Shown: in pieces, positions 11,901-24,000 of the stretch
Numbering within the stretch: position 1 is the stretch's first letter
Layout: each line of letters starts with the position of its first letter
Source of the DNA: Aegilops tauschii subsp. strangulata
Taxonomy: Eukaryota > Streptophyta > Magnoliopsida > Poales > Poaceae
DNA: 64,000 nt
NCBI RefSeq assembly: GCF_002575655.3
Contig: NC_053037.3
Location: 141,433,207 to 141,497,206 of the forward strand
Direction of reading: 5' to 3'
Position numbers and translations under genes: made by a program
Notes under the pieces: model-generated
Seen by the model: only the letters and a program-made list of their open reading frames with translations
What the model was told of the DNA's origin: nothing
Database searches by the model: none

Positions 11901-12648
11901 TCAACTGCACCACCCTCTCGACCAGCATGGCTGTCTCCACCTTCTCCGCGGTGGTCACTTTCAGCGAGGAAGGGGTCTGAACACGATCGAAGGAAAAGGG
12001 GGGAAGTCCAGTCGACTGGCCTGGAGTCACGATATCCTGGCAATAGAACCAGGTCGACTGCCAGCCTCTGACCGACTCAGGAAGGGTCATTGAAGGGAAA
12101 GAACTCCTCTTCCTCTTCTGGATACCCAAACCCCCACACATCTGGATAACGTGTGTCTTCTCGTCACTCGAATTTTCTTTCTTCACAGACTGGGAGCGGA
12201 TAGTGAAAATGTGCTTGAAAAGACCCCAGTGTGGTCGACACCCCAAAAAATTCTCGCACATGGACACAAACGCGGCAAGGTATGTGATGGTGTTGGGAGA
12301 GAAATGATGGAGTTGGGCCCCGAAGAAATTCAAGAAACCCCGGAAAAAAGGGTGCGGAGGAAGCGAGAAACCGCGGTCGACATGGGTGGCGAGCAGAACA
12401 CACTCACCCGGTCGCAGCTGCGCCTCCGTCTCCCCCTCCGGCAACTGCGCAAATCCATGGACGATCAGCCCGGACTCAGCCAGCTCATCCAAATCTTCCT
12501 GCCGAAGCGAGGATCGAATCCAATCGCCCTGGATCCAACCCGACGGCAGCCCCGACTGTGACGACGACCCCTGATTCGTCTTCTTGCCTTTCGCCATCCC
12601 CGTCGCCTTCTTCGCGCGTTCCAGCGCCTCTGTCTTTTCCTTCCCCAT
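8968..12648 (-). pseudogene. Family A antisense gene, six to seven exons, broken
   Basis: Runs opposite to gag-pol. The ATG at 12648 (MGKEKTEALERAKK) is chosen because copy 2 has the same start. Proposed exons with GT-AG junctions: 12648-11656, 11565-11198, 11122-11040, 10958-10513, 10089-9966, 9877-9533, 9468-8968. Exon 1 (331 codons) has a Transposase_28-like block (PPHPFFRGFLNFFGAQLHH ... CENFLG) and ends in phase 0 like its Fatima and family B counterparts. Exon 2 is acidic; exon 4 has the basic run RKRRRR; exons 5-6 are coiled-coil. The last exon holds the LWP ... W ... A domain. In-frame stops in exon 2, in the 10958-10513 exon and in the 9877-9533 exon show decay. Function unknown; a nuclear role is inferred from basic and acidic tracts. 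Confidence 0.8.
10190..10430 (-). repeat. Two intronic hairpin/PPT-like modules (family A antisense gene)
   Basis: Within the intron between exons 10958-10513 and 10089-9966. On the plus strand each copy reads GGGGACTACACC(C/T)AGTGGGTGCACTTAGCGTGCCCC(C)AC, at about 10194 and 10336. A second inverted repeat (about 10308-10336, arms of the CCGACTG/CAGTCGACC type) lies beside the second copy. The same module occurs in family B introns (57675, 57935) and repeatedly in family A copy 2 (63620-64000). The GGGGACTAC part equals the family B polypurine tract at 60841-60850. Confidence 0.75.
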
Positions 12649-12754
12649 GGTGGCGGAGCGGTGGCGTCGAGAGCGGAGGCGCCGGATGCGGTGGAGAAAC
12701 AGAGGGGGAAGAAGGAGAATGGACGCGCACAGTGCAGGCTCCTCGGATCCGTCG

Positions 12755-12763
12755 CTTTTAAAG
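12755..12763 (-). promoter_or_regulatory. TATA-like box of the family A antisense gene
   Basis: Minus-strand TTTAAAAG about 110 bp upstream of the ATG at 12648, inside a short region between antisense gene and 3' LTR. Copy 2 has ATATAAG in the equivalent place (47434). No further motif is certain in 12764-13175. Confidence 0.45.
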
Positions 12764-13175
12764 ACCCACTTCCGAGTGGCTGACGTGTGGGCCCGGGCGA
12801 TCCTGTCAAATCCGGCAACAGTCGCGCGCGGGGTACGTGGCGAAAAAGGTGGCACAGGGATCGAGGTGCTCCTGTCTATCCATCCCGCTTACCATGGCAC
12901 GCTCTGCCTCGCGCGCTTCCCCGAAATTTTGAATCCCATGAAATCCGGGATGCGCCGTAACTAATCGCGCCAAAGATTTCGCATCAAAAACAGCACTTGA
13001 CGGATGACGCTGTAAATCCAATCGGCAATTTCTGAATCGATCAAGGCGACTGAAACGAAGCCGAAGTTCCAACATGGGCCTCCGTTCGAACATGAATAGT
13101 TGTGAAGCACAAGAGTCGAAGCAAGATCAACTTCAACCTTCTTTTCACTCGGACCTCAATCCATTCGTGGGCTAA

Positions 13176-13755
13176 TGATGATGATATAGACCTGGGGTAG
13201 GACCATAGGCCTGACCTATATGCCCTATCCAAGGTCACTATCCTAGAAGCAAAGAAGCTCAAGAGACAACAGGGAGGGCCCAACAAAGGTGTCGTGTACA
13301 ATCCACTCGACCGATCAGCTACTCGGAAGCCCCTCCTTCCTAAAGCCACTCGACCATACAAGAATCCACTCGACCTGTTGAAGACCAGGAGTCATCTGGA
13401 ACAACAACGGACGAGCATTCACTCTGTAATCTTTAAGGCCATTAAGGCATTTAAGGCTGGCGTTACCAGTAACGCCTCTTCTTTATGTACATTGAACCCT
13501 TGACAATAGGTGGACGGCTGGGGTCCTGGCGTTCATTATATAAGCCGCCCCCCTCCTCTGGCACAAGGGTTCGCACCCCCTGTAACACACATACGCATAA
13601 TCCAGTCGACCGCCCCTGGGCACCGAGACGTAGGGCTATTACTTCCTCCGCGAAGGGCCTGAACTCGTAAAACTTGTGTGTACAACTTCTCCATAGCTAG
13701 GATCTTGCCTCTTCATACCTACCCCCATTCTACTGTCAGTCTTAGATCCACAACA
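13176..13755 (+). mobile_element. Family A 3' LTR
   Basis: 580 bp from TGATGATGATATAG to ...GATCCACAACA. A degenerate purine tract (CGTGGGCTAA) ends at 13175. A TATA box TTATATAAG lies at 13536-13543. The borders are supported by the reverse-oriented copy at 46465-47014, which matches from its TAAGACTGACAGTAGAAT block through to its TGACGAAGCC end. Confidence 0.85.
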
Positions 13756-14090
13756 CCACTATCCGCCGCGCACCTCCCTCCCAACTTCTCCATTAATGGC
13801 GCCCGAGCACCTGTTCTACGGCATGGCTATATGTCTCACTGGACTGAGATTTAAGAAAGAAAAATGAAAATCTGAAAATAAAGTTTTGCACGGAACTTGA
13901 TGTAAGATCCGACGGACCTATATAGCATCGACTGCGACTTATAGCAAGCATGATGAATATAAGGACGATGACAGTGGATAATAATTGTCTTACATATTTA
14001 GAAACATAATTAAAAAAAGCCACATGCGGCAACGCCCGAAATACACAAGGGCAAAAGAAGAAGTAAGACAACGATCTGGCTCGTTGATCT

Positions 14091-14795
14091 CTACTTTCTT
14101 GATGCGTTGTTGCAGGTCGCGGGAACTAGTCTCCGCGGCGAGTGGTGATGAGCTCTTTTGTCCTCAAGATGCTGCTTGAGAGCATCCACGGATTCCTCCA
14201 CCAGCCTTCTGTGCTCGATGCACAACATGGCATTCTCTTCCATAAGTTTCTCGACGACGACGCCGGTCCTCTTCAACAAGGCAGTGGTCTGCTCCTGCTG
14301 CTCCGCACTTCCGACGATCTTCGCCCTCAACAGGTTGCGCTCGGCCCGGAGCTTCGCATTGCTCTCATTTAGTTGCCGGATGACATCGGTAGACTATTCA
14401 AACGAGGCTTTCAGGTGATCCTGCAACCTCTCCCACCTGGAGATCTGATCCATCTGCCTAAGGACGAGGGCACGCATGCGCCTGTAAGAGTCCTCGCCTG
14501 CCCGCGAGGCATTTTCCCAGGCCGCCGCCGCGCGGGAGGACATCTCTGCTGCATTCGCGGTGTGGCGGGACATCTCTTCTGCTTCCGCGGCACGGCTGGA
14601 TCAGTCTGCTGCATCGACGGCGCGGCGGGTCCTCTGTGCTGCTTCGGCGGCACGGCGGGACCTCTCTGCTGCTACGACCGTGCAGCAGGACATGTTGGCT
14701 GCTTTCGCGGCGAGGCGGGACATCTCTCGTGCTTCCACTTCCAGGCTCGCCTCTCCCTGGTGGCAATCTCTCGACCCAGAACTCACGCTGGCCAT
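14091..14795 (-). pseudogene. Alanine-rich coiled-coil protein carried by the CACTA element (broken)
   Basis: From the ATG at 14795 the frame reads MASVSSGSRD, then a run of alanine/glutamate/arginine-rich decapeptides (RRAAEAAQRT, RRAVDAAD), then a leucine-rich coiled coil (KLRAERNLLRAKIVGSAEQQ, LLKRTGVVVEKLMEENAML), ending at the stop 14091-14093. An upstream in-frame ATG at 14879 is too close to the TATA box (14894) to be used. Two in-frame stops, at 14598-14600 and near 14394, break about 234 codons. It does not look like CACTA transposase. It could be a second element protein or a captured host fragment; I do not recognise it. Confidence 0.55.
14540..14750 (-). repeat. 30-bp imperfect coding repeat, about seven units
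   Basis: Plus-strand units start with GACATCTCTGCTGC-like sequence every 30 bp (for example GACATCTCT, GATCAGTCT, GTCCTCTGT, GACCTCTCT, GACATGTTG). They encode the ten-residue repeats of the minus-strand coiled-coil protein. Confidence 0.75.
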
Positions 14796-14893
14796 GGCGG
14801 ACGCATGGGAACGATGATGAATGACTTGTTTGTTTTTGACTTTTTGTGGATGAGGAGTTGAGGAGGAATGTGCAGTCATCTTGGAGTAGTAGT

Positions 14894-14902
14894 ATTTATA
14901 AC
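14894..14902 (-). promoter_or_regulatory. TATA box of the CACTA-borne coiled-coil gene
   Basis: Minus-strand TTATAAATA about 100 bp upstream of the ATG at 14795, which is one reason for choosing that start. Confidence 0.55.
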
Positions 14903-15239
14903 CGCGTAGTAATACGCTCCTAAGTGGGAAACCGTTTAGGTTTTGACCAGTGTGAACTGGTTTGCAATTTGGAATGTGACGGGACGCGGCCTCCCTGTTC
15001 TTCTAAAATATTGTGATGGGGCGCATCCTCAAACTTTACTGATGGTTATAAGTGCGGCACTATTCCCGGAAGGTGTAACGTGGGCACGTACACCTTCTCG
15101 GCCGCGTACGTGGCGTTTGCACCATAGGGTGCACCGCAATAGGCAATGTCAGCACACGCCTTGTTCCAACAATCGTGCGCGCTCGTTATTACCATCGCGC
15201 ACGCTTCTTTTAATTAGAATGGGTGTGCCCGTCTAGCGC

Positions 15240-15670
15240 ACACACGTTGATCTATCTAACTGTTTCAGTTTGTTGTGGCTAATCGCAAACAGTTCATCCA
15301 TGTGAAGTGTATGCCATCAATCACAGACGCTTTGATCTGGCTTACCTGTTTCTGTTGTGTTGCCTAATCGCAAACAGTTAATCCTTCTGAAGCGTATGCC
15401 CTCAATCACACACACCTTGATCTGGCTGACCATTTCTTTTGTGTTGCCTAATCACAAACAGTTCATCCGAGTGAACCGTATGCTCTATATCGCACACGCC
15501 TTCATCTGGCTACCCGTTTCTTTTGTTCCTCCTCATCGCAAACAGTTAATTGAACTGAACCGTATGCCCTTCATCGCACAAGCAACTAAAACCTGAACCG
15601 TGTTTGATGCATCCGTCATCGCAAACGTTTTATACATTTCTGACGGTTTTCATACACCACCGTTTGCGAT
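15240..15670 (+). repeat. CACTA subterminal repeats, about four copies of 84 bp
   Basis: ATCGCAAACAG recurs near 15281, 15365, 15450 and 15534, each followed by GTATGC and CTTGATCTGGCT-like blocks. Nearer the terminus, ATCGCAAACG (about 15617) and its inverse CGTTTGCGAT (about 15660) form a 10-bp inverted repeat. Clustered subterminal motifs like these serve as binding sites for CACTA-encoded DNA-binding proteins in known elements. Confidence 0.7.
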
Positions 15671-15741
15671 TATGGCATCGCACATAGTTTCTCGAAGGGT
15701 CTCTGATTGTAGTGTCGCGTTAGCAGCATCCTGCAGTAGTG

Positions 15742-17156
15742 TAAGCACTACGACGCTATGACCGGAGGAGTAAACTGTGGAGGGGGCACCGCACACGGCT
15801 AAGAGAATAACTGTTGTGCTTTGGGGTGCCCCATGCCCCCGCATATAAAGGATGGGAGGAGGAGGCCGGCCACCAAGGGCGTGCCAAGGGGGGGAGTCCT
15901 ACTAGGACTCCGCTCCTAGTAGGATTTGCCCCCCCTTTTTTCTTTCTCATGGAGGGGGAAGAGGGAAGGAGAGGGAGACGGGGAAAGGAAAGGGGGGCCA
16001 TGCCCCCTTCCCCTTGTCCAATTCGTACAACCCATGGGGGGTGGGGGCGCCATCCCTTGTGGGCTCCCCTATCTCTCCTCTATGGCCCATGTTGGCCCAT
16101 TACTTCCCCGGGGGATTCCGATAACCCCTCGGTACTCCGATAAATATCTGAAACGTCCCGAAACCATTCCGGTGTCCAAATATTATCGTCCAATATATCA
16201 ATCTTTACCTCTCGACTATTTCGAGACACCTCGTCATGTCCGCGATCTCATCCGGGACTCCGAACAGTCTTTGGTCACCAAAACACATAACTCATAATAC
16301 AAATCGTCATCGAACGTTAAACGTGCGGACCCTACGGGTTCAAGAACTATGTAGACATGACCGAGACACATCTCCGATTAATAACCAATAGCGGAACCTT
16401 GATGCTCATATTGGTTCCTACATATTCTACGAAGATCATTATCGGTCAAACCGCAATAACAACATACGTCATTCCCTTTGCCATCGGTATGTTACTTGCC
16501 CAAGATTCGATCGTCGGTATCCTTATACCTAGTTCAATCTTGTTACCGGCAAGTCTCTTTACTCGTTCCGTAGTGCATCATCCCATAACTAACTCATTAG
16601 TCACATTGCTTGCAAGCCTTATAGTGAGGTGCATTACCGAGAGGGCCCAGAGATACTTCTCCGATACTCGGAGTGAACTAATCTCGATCTATGCCAACTC
16701 AACAAATACCTTCGGAGACACCTGTAGAGCATATTTATAATCACCCAGTTATGTAGTGACGTTTGATAGAACACAAGGTGTTCCTCCGGTATTCGGGAAT
16801 TGCATAGACTCATAGTCAAAGGAATATGTATAAGTCATGAAGAAAGCAATGGCAATAAAACTTAACGATCATTATGCTAAGCTAACGGATGGGTCTTGTC
16901 CATCACATCATTCTCCTAATGATATGATCTCATTCATCAAATGACAACACATGTCTATGGTCAGGAAACTTAACCATCTTTGATTAATGAGCTAGTCTAG
17001 TAGAGGTATACTAGGGACACTTTGTTTTGTCTATGTATTCACACATGTATCAAGTTTCCGGTTAATACAATTCTACAATGAATAATAAACATTTATCATG
17101 ATATAAGGAAATATAAATAACAACTTTATTACTGCCTCTAGGGCATATTTCCTTCA
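15742..17156 (-). mobile_element. Angela-type Copia LTR, minus strand, truncated by the CACTA insertion
   Basis: On the minus strand it starts at 17156 with TGAAGGAAATATGCCCTAGA and follows the plus-strand Angela LTR at 18607 block by block, including ACATGTGTGAATACATAGAC and GGGTCCGCACG. It breaks off at 15742 where the CACTA terminus begins. A minus-strand TATA (CTTTATATGC) lies at about 15842-15851. The open frames at 15926-16297 and 16357-16740 are shadows. The adjoining bases GTGCC (17157-17161) are the presumed target duplication. Confidence 0.85.
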
Positions 17157-18606
17157 GTGCCCCCCTCGGGGCACCCCCAGGCGCTTCTCTGGCCCACTTG
17201 ATGTCTTCTGGTCCATAAAAAATCCACAAAAAGTTTCGCGGTGTTTGGACTCCGTTTGATATTGATTTCCTGCGATGTAAAAAACAAGCAAAAAACAGCA
17301 ACTGATACTAGGCACTGGGTCAATAGGTTAGTCCCAAAAAGTGATATAAAGTTGCTATAAAATGATAGTAAAACATCCAAGAATGATAATATAGCAGCAT
17401 GAATACTTCATAAATTATAGATATGTTGGAGACGTGTCAGTCCTCGAGTAGGTAAATGATAAAAGAAATAATTTATGAAGTGTGAATGCTAGCATAGTGC
17501 ATAAGTTTGATCAATGATAATTTCAATCACTTTTCGTAGCATGATAAACAACAACTCTTTCTCATAAAACTCATCATGATAAAGTAGCTATCAATTCACA
17601 TGTTATGGTTCAAACAATGCATTCTCTTCAAACTTAACAACCTATGTTCTTAGTCACCAAACGATTGCAATTCAACTTATCTTCAATAAAGTCTAAGTAA
17701 GAGCTCCACATACTCAATTATCATATAGTCTTCTATGATTGCTAGTACTCAAAGCATATTCTTAGAACAAATGGCATCCATCAGACACAGAGAAATATAT
17801 AGGGGCTTAATGTTTCGCCTCCCAACTCATTTATCATAGAGATAATTGTCAACAATAATAATTCATGATCAAATATATTTGAATGGCCATATATGCTTGG
17901 AACTTTCCCCACCACATGATGCTTGCCAACTAGAGAATAATTAAGGTTGAAATGAGAAGAAATACTCTTGACTCTTGCATGAAAGTAAAAGCTAAAAAAT
18001 TAAATAGACCCTTCGTAGAAGGAAGTAGAGGTTCTCATGCACTTTTGAATTAATTTTTTTGATGTGCAAGCTCTTAATGCAAAGGAATGCCACGTTATAC
18101 AGCCCCTTGTGATAGCAACCTTTATTATCCAGTTTGTCGATTTTATTTCTTTACCATCACAAGTTCATACAACACTTATTTTCCCTTGCAATAAAAGATC
18201 ATACATATTTTAGGAGCAATTTTTATTGCTTTTTGCACCGATGACAACTTACTTGAAAGATGTTATTCAATCCATAGGTACATATGGTGGACACTCATGG
18301 CAAGAAACATGGTTTAAGGGTTTTTGGATGCACAAGTAGCATCTCTACTTAGTACTATTTTTTTGCTAGCAAAAGACCCTAAGTAAGCACAACATGTTGG
18401 AGGATCCATAACAATATAACTTCTATGCAAATATACCCAAACATAACTCATTACGTTGTCTTCCTTGTCCAACTTCAACTAATTTGATCAATTTTGAAAT
18501 AATTAATGGGTATTCACAATCATAAAAGATGTCCAAGATAATATATTTACATGTGGAAGTTCTCTTTGTTATACTAATCAATCATGAATTGCTTGTATGA
18601 CCAATA
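17157..18606 (-). mobile_element. Sabrina-like Gypsy remnant (3' internal end plus partial LTR)
   Basis: On the minus strand, 17438 begins TGACACGTCTCCAACATATC and runs to 17157 with GGACTAACCTATTGACCCAGTG and CAAACGGAGTCCAAACACCG, which I recall as the start of Sabrina-type LTRs. Sequence to the right (17439-18606) is AT-rich, without ORFs, and would be the internal region before the 3' LTR. The Angela LTR at 17156 truncates it on the left and Angela at 18607 on the right. Confidence 0.55.
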
Positions 18607-20325
18607 TGAAGGAAATATGCCCTAGAGGCAATAAAGTTGTTATTTATATTTCCTTATATCATGATAAATGTTTATTATTCATGCTAGAATTGTATTAACC
18701 GGAAACTTAGTACATGTGTGAATACATAGACAAACAGAGTGTCACTAGTATGCCTCTACTTGACTAGCTCGTTGAATCAAAGATGGTTAAGTTTTCTAGC
18801 CATAGACATGAGTTGTCATTTGATTAATGGGATCACATCATTATAGAATGATGTGATTGACTTGACCCATTCCGTTAGCTTAGCACTTGATCGTTTAGTA
18901 TATTGCTATTGCTTTCTTCATGACTTATACATGTTCTTATGACTATGAGATTATGCAACTCCCGAATACTGGAGGAACACTTTGTGTGCTACCAAACGTC
19001 ACAACGTAACTGGGTGATTATAAAGGTGCTCTACAGGTGTCTCCGATGGTACTTGTTGAGTTGGCATAGATCGAGATTAGGATTTGTCACTCCGATTGTC
19101 GGAGAGGTATCTCTGGGCCCTCTCGGTGATGCACATCACTATAGGCCTTGCAAGCAATGTGACTAATGAGTTAGTTGTGGGATGATGCATTACGGAACGA
19201 GTAAAGAGACTTGCCGGTAATGAGATTGAACTAGGTATTGAGATACCGATGATCGAATCTCGGGCAAGTAACATACCGATGACAAAGGGAACAACGTATA
19301 TTGTTATGCGGTTTGACCGATAAAGTTCTTTGTAGAATATGTAGGAACCAATATGAGCATCCAGGTTCCGCTATTGGTTATTGACCGGAGATGAGTCTCG
19401 GTCATGTCTACATAGTTCTCGAACCCGTAGGGTCCGCACGCTTAACGTTCGGTGGTGATCTGTATTATGAGTTTATGTGTTTTGATGTACCGAAGGTAGT
19501 TCAGAGTCCCGGATATGATCACGAACATGACGAGGAGTCTCGAAATGGTCGAGACGTAAAGATCGATATATTGGAAGCCTATGTTTGGACATCGGAATGG
19601 TTCCGCAAGAGTTCAGGCGTTTACTGGAGTACCGGGAGGTTACCGGAACCACCCGGGGAGTATATGGGCCTTATTGGGCCTTAGTGGGATAGAGGAGAGG
19701 AACGGAAAAGGTGGAGGGCGCGCCCCCTAGCCCAATCCGAATTGGGTGGGCCCCCCTTCCTTCCCTCTCTCCTCCCCTTCCTTCTCTCCTACTCCTACTA
19801 CTTGGAAGTGGGGATCCTACTCCCGGTGGGAGTAGGACTCCCCAGGGTGCGCCATAGTAGAGGGCCGGCCCTCCCCCTCCTCCACTCCTTTATATACGGG
19901 GGAAGGGGGCACCCCATAGACACACAAGTTGATCATTGATCTTTTAGCCGTGTGCGGTGCCCCCCACCACCATAATCCACCTCGGTCATATCATTGCAGT
20001 GCTTAGGCGAAGCCTTGCGCCGGTAGCTTCATCATCACCGTCATCACGCCGTCGTGCTGACAAAGCTCTCCCTCGATAGTCTGCTGGATCGTGAGTTCGT
20101 GGGACGTCACCGAGCCGAACGTGTGTAGATCGCGGAGGTGCCGTACTTTTGGTACTAGGATCGATCGATCGTGAAGACGTACGACTACATCAACTGCGTT
20201 GTTATAACGCTTCTGCTTACGGTCTACGAGGGTACGTGGACAGCACTCTCCCCACACGTTGCTATGCATCACCATGATCTTGCGTGTGCGTAGGAAAATT
20301 TATGAAATTACTGCGTTCCCCGACA
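18607..20325 (+). mobile_element. Angela 5' LTR
   Basis: 1,719 bp from TGAAGGAAATATGCCC to ...GCGTTCCCCGACA. A TATA box (TTTATATACG) lies at about 19889-19898, downstream of a GC-rich stretch. The open frames inside are not genes. Confidence 0.85.
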
Positions 20326-21056
20326 GTGGTATCCGAGCCAGGTTTATGCGTAGATGTTATATGCACGAGTAGAACACAAGTGAGTTGTGGGCGATAATAG
20401 TCATACTGCTTACCAGCATGTCATACTTTGATTCGTCGGTATTGTTGGATGAAGCGGCCCGGACCGACATTACGTGTACGCTTACGCGAGACTGGTTCTA
20501 CCGACGTGCTTTGCACACAGGTGGCTGGCGGGTGTCAGTTTCTCCAACTTTAGTTGAATTGAGTGTGGCTACGCCCGGTCCTTGTTGAAGGTTAAAATAG
20601 CACATACTTGACGAAAAATCGTTGTGGTTTTGATGCGTAGGTAAGAACGGTTCTTGCTCAGCCGTAGCAGCCACGTAAAACTTGCAACAACAAAGTAGAG
20701 GACATCTAACTTGTTTTTGCAGGGCATGTTGTGATGTGATATGCTCAAGACATGATGCTAAATTTTATTGTATGAGATGATCATGTTTTGTAACAGAGTT
20801 ATCGGCAACTGGCAGGAGCCATATGGTTGTCGCTTTATTGTATGAAATGCAATCGCCATGTAATTGCTTTACTTTATCACTAAACGGTACCGATAGTCAT
20901 AGAAGCAATAGTTGGCAAGACGACAACGATGCTACGATGGAGATCAAGGTGTCACGCCGGTGACAATGGTGATCATGACGGTGCTTTGGAGATGGAGATC
21001 AAAGGCACAAGATGATGATGGCCATATCATATCACTTATATTGATTGCATGTGATG
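20326..21056 (+). promoter_or_regulatory. Angela primer-binding site and gag leader (first half)
   Basis: TGGTATCCGAGCCAG at 20327-20341 differs by one base from the initiator tRNA-Met primer-binding site TGGTATCAGAGCC. The rest is the long untranslated leader of Angela; it continues at 42837 after the nested element. No ORF is supported. Confidence 0.75.
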
Positions 21057-24000
21057 TGTCACAGCCCCAGAATAATGCTTGTTATTAGTGGCATTGCATC
21101 CATGCATCATGTCTAAATTTATTTGAAAATTTCAATGGGGATTGATCAAACCCCTAGCACCAAAGCAATGCAAATAGGTTCAACTTAAAAATATTTTCAA
21201 TAAACCCAAACTGACTTCAGAAAAAGTCCATCATTTTTGAAGTTGGTGAAAACCGCTGACAAAAATGGTGCACATTTTTCCTAGGTCATTTAAGGTTTTT
21301 TGGATTAAATCATAGGTATTTGAATTGGGGCTTATAAATGTTATATACATTTTTTACTGCTCCAATAATTCTGAAACTTTTGTTGGGGCTCTAGAATTAT
21401 TCAGTTAGCATCCAAAAATATTTTCAGAATTCATTTAAGTGGTTTAGCATTTTTGCTAAATCAAAACACAAAGACAGAAAATAGGAAATGATAAAAAAAA
21501 GGAGAGCAACTTACCTGGTCTCACCTGTGCAGCCCACCAGAGAGCTCAGCCATTGCTGTAGCAGTCGGCCTAGCCCACCAGCGCCCTCCCTAGCACACGC
21601 CGGCCACCTCCTGCCTCCCTGCCTGTCTCCCCATCGCCCTAAGGATGCCACGAGACCCCTTGGCGCCCTCTCACTCCCTCCCGTGTCTCTCCCTCGTCCG
21701 CCCCTCTCCCCCGAGCACCACCGAGCGGAGCTCGTCGCCACCGACACCGTTCGCCGCGGCCACCGACCCTCCCTCGCCCATCCAGTGTATACAAGAGCTC
21801 CGGGTCGTCTTCCTCATCCTCTCCACCGAGCCATGGAACGACGGACGCACCACAACGTCGCCAGCATCGCCGTTTCCATCGCTAGACACCGTGGATCCTC
21901 GCCGTCGATTCAGGAGCTACCGGGCGTCCCCGACCTCGCCCTCGCGCTCGTTGGACTCGCTGTGAGCCTCCGCACTGAACCTCCCTCTCCCCGATGCCGA
22001 TTTCTTCCTCTAACCGCGGGCTCCGTTGAGCCCGAGAGCTCATCGCCGTCGGCCACGAGGTCGCCGTGGCTAGAGCCCACACACGTCGCGTCCGAGCATG
22101 CTGTCGTCCTCAGAGCGTTCCCAGGAACCCAGAGCACCTACCCACTCTTCCTCCCGTGCACCGTAGAACTCTGTCCATCTTCACCGAACTACGGCCGCCG
22201 CGCAAGTTGCTGCCGCCGTCGACTTAGGCCACCGGAGCTGCTGCTGCGTGCACCACCCGACGCGGACGAGCCTCCTCGTTGCGTAGACGCAATTCACCGT
22301 CCATATGGTTGCTGGAAAGCAAAACCCGAGCATCGCCGCCGGCTTAACTCCGGCCGTGCTGACGTGGCAACGTCATTAGTGGCTAATGATCCACTAACTA
22401 ACCCCCTAGCTCGCTGACATGCGGGCCCCACTGCCTAACTAACCAGCTAACAAAAATAGATTAAGTTTAATCTAAACACAGTGGCCCCACGCGTCGGCGT
22501 TGACCTCGCTGACGTGGCCGTTGACCGGACCCACCTGTTTGTGACACTAAATGTCACAGGGTCACTGACCTGTGGGTCCCGCTGGTCAGGTTTGACCTGG
22601 ACCGTGGCCCGTTGACCTGCTGACGTCATGATGATGTCAGGCTGATGCAGTAATCCTTTTCTAGAATTTAAATAATTCTTAAATGATTTGTTTAATTCAG
22701 AAAAATATCCAAAACTTTGAAAAATCATAGAAATTAATCTATAGCTCCAAATTAAATAAATTATATATGAAAAATGATCAGAAAAATTCAAGGAATCTGA
22801 ATATGGCATTTTCATGCATGTTTGAACAACTTAACCTCACTGTTTAGTCCAAAACATGATAATGCACTTTTTGAATTCATAGTTTGAATTTAAATTTGAA
22901 CCTTGAGTTCAAATGAACCCAAACCTTTCTGTTACTAGTTGCATTAGCTCAAATTACAACATATTGTCATGTCATGATCATGCATCATATTGTGCATTGC
23001 ATTGATTGTGCTCTTCCTTGTTTGCCGGTAATTGTCCCCTCTCGGTAGACGCTGCTCCGACGCTGTGATCGTTGACACTGATGAAGACTCAATGTTATCT
23101 TTAGAAGTGCCAGGCAAGCAAAACCCCCTTGTTCATTCCGATACAATCCCACTCTCTCGCTCCTGCTCTCTTTTATTGCATTAGGACAACAACGATTCAT
23201 CTGTTACCTGTCGCGGTAGTTGAACCCCTTTCCTCTGCATGACCTGTCATTGCCACAGTAAATAGATGAAACCCACTAGCATGAGTAGGAGTTGTTTGAG
23301 CCCTGATGTGCCTACTCATTCATGCTTGTTGTCATGCCTGCTACTGCTTAGAGTTAAGTCAGGTCTGATTCACCGGGGATGAATTGGAATGTGGTGAACA
23401 TGTCCTACCGTTGAGAGCTAAGTGTGTGAACACGATTTGGTAAAGGTATCGGTGAGAGGCCATGTAGGAGTACATGGTGGGTTGTCTCATTGAAGCCGTC
23501 CTCAAGAGCCGAGTTCTGTGTTTGTGATCCATGAACAGTTACTACCACACATTGGGCTTCGGGCGCTCCAAGCTCTCTCGACTTATTAATCAACTTGATC
23601 TCTGTCCAGGAGTTGCAACTAGTTTCTGGTGTTTGTAGGTAGTGTTAGTAGTCTACCAAGTGGCACTCGGTATAGGTGGGCTTGGGACAGACTAGGCACA
23701 GTGGCACGGTGTACCAAGTGGCACCCGGATGGTGGGCTTGGGAACCCTGCTCACATCGTTTGGGGCCGTGAGCGACACCCTGGCCGGATCTCCTTGTGGA
23801 TGGAACCCGAATAGGCGATAAACCTGGACTAGAGACTTGTTTGGTTAGTCAGGTCGTGGCCGACTCCCTCGCCAGGCTTCCGCTTGAAGGTTGCCGAGAT
23901 ACACGACGTGTACATGGTGGTAAGTGGCGAGAGCGTGTGTGAAGAAGTACACCCCTGCAGGTTTATAAATGATCTATTCGAATAGCCGTGTCTGCGGTAA

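Larger units (their letters stand above)
1459..13755 (+). mobile_element. Gypsy family A, copy 1 (Tat-type, degenerate, 5' LTR missing)
   Basis: Order seen: leader (1459-1721, no features), gag, protease, RT, RNase H, second RNase H, integrase, a 73-bp tandem array, an 82-bp tandem array, a minus-strand multi-exon gene, and a 3' LTR ending at 13755. The second RNase H and the antisense gene place it in the Tat branch of Ty3/Gypsy (inference from family knowledge). Every ORF is broken by stops or frameshifts, so this copy is dead. The 5' LTR lies left of the window beyond the nested LTR at 1-1458. The 3' flank CCACT (13756-13760) is the expected target duplication. The whole element is unusually rich in GTCGACTG and ACTCGG words. 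Confidence 0.85.
13756..15741 (+). mobile_element. Right end of a CACTA DNA transposon
   Basis: The right terminus at 15741 reads, on the minus strand, CACTACTGCAGG, a CACTA-type terminal inverted repeat. It abuts the interior of an Angela-type LTR whose sequence resumes at 15742 (first three bases TAA would be the 3-bp target duplication). Subterminal repeats lie at 15240-15670. The left part is beyond the window because family A copy 1 inserted here. No transposase is visible; the segment carries one small broken gene on the minus strand. The stretches 13760-14090 and 14905-15235 show no genes. Confidence 0.7.

Noticed and set aside
15926..16740. Open frames of 123-127 codons in the minus-strand Angela LTR
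   Set aside because: Chance frames in LTR sequence; no conserved counterpart in the Angela LTR at 18607.
15742..20325. The two Angela LTRs as the ends of one element
   Set aside because: They are in opposite orientation and separated by unrelated Sabrina-like sequence, so they belong to two insertions.
21488..22417. 309-codon open frame in the Tekay-like 5' LTR
   Set aside because: The matching region of the 3' LTR breaks the frame, and the translation has no domain; GC-rich LTR composition explains it.
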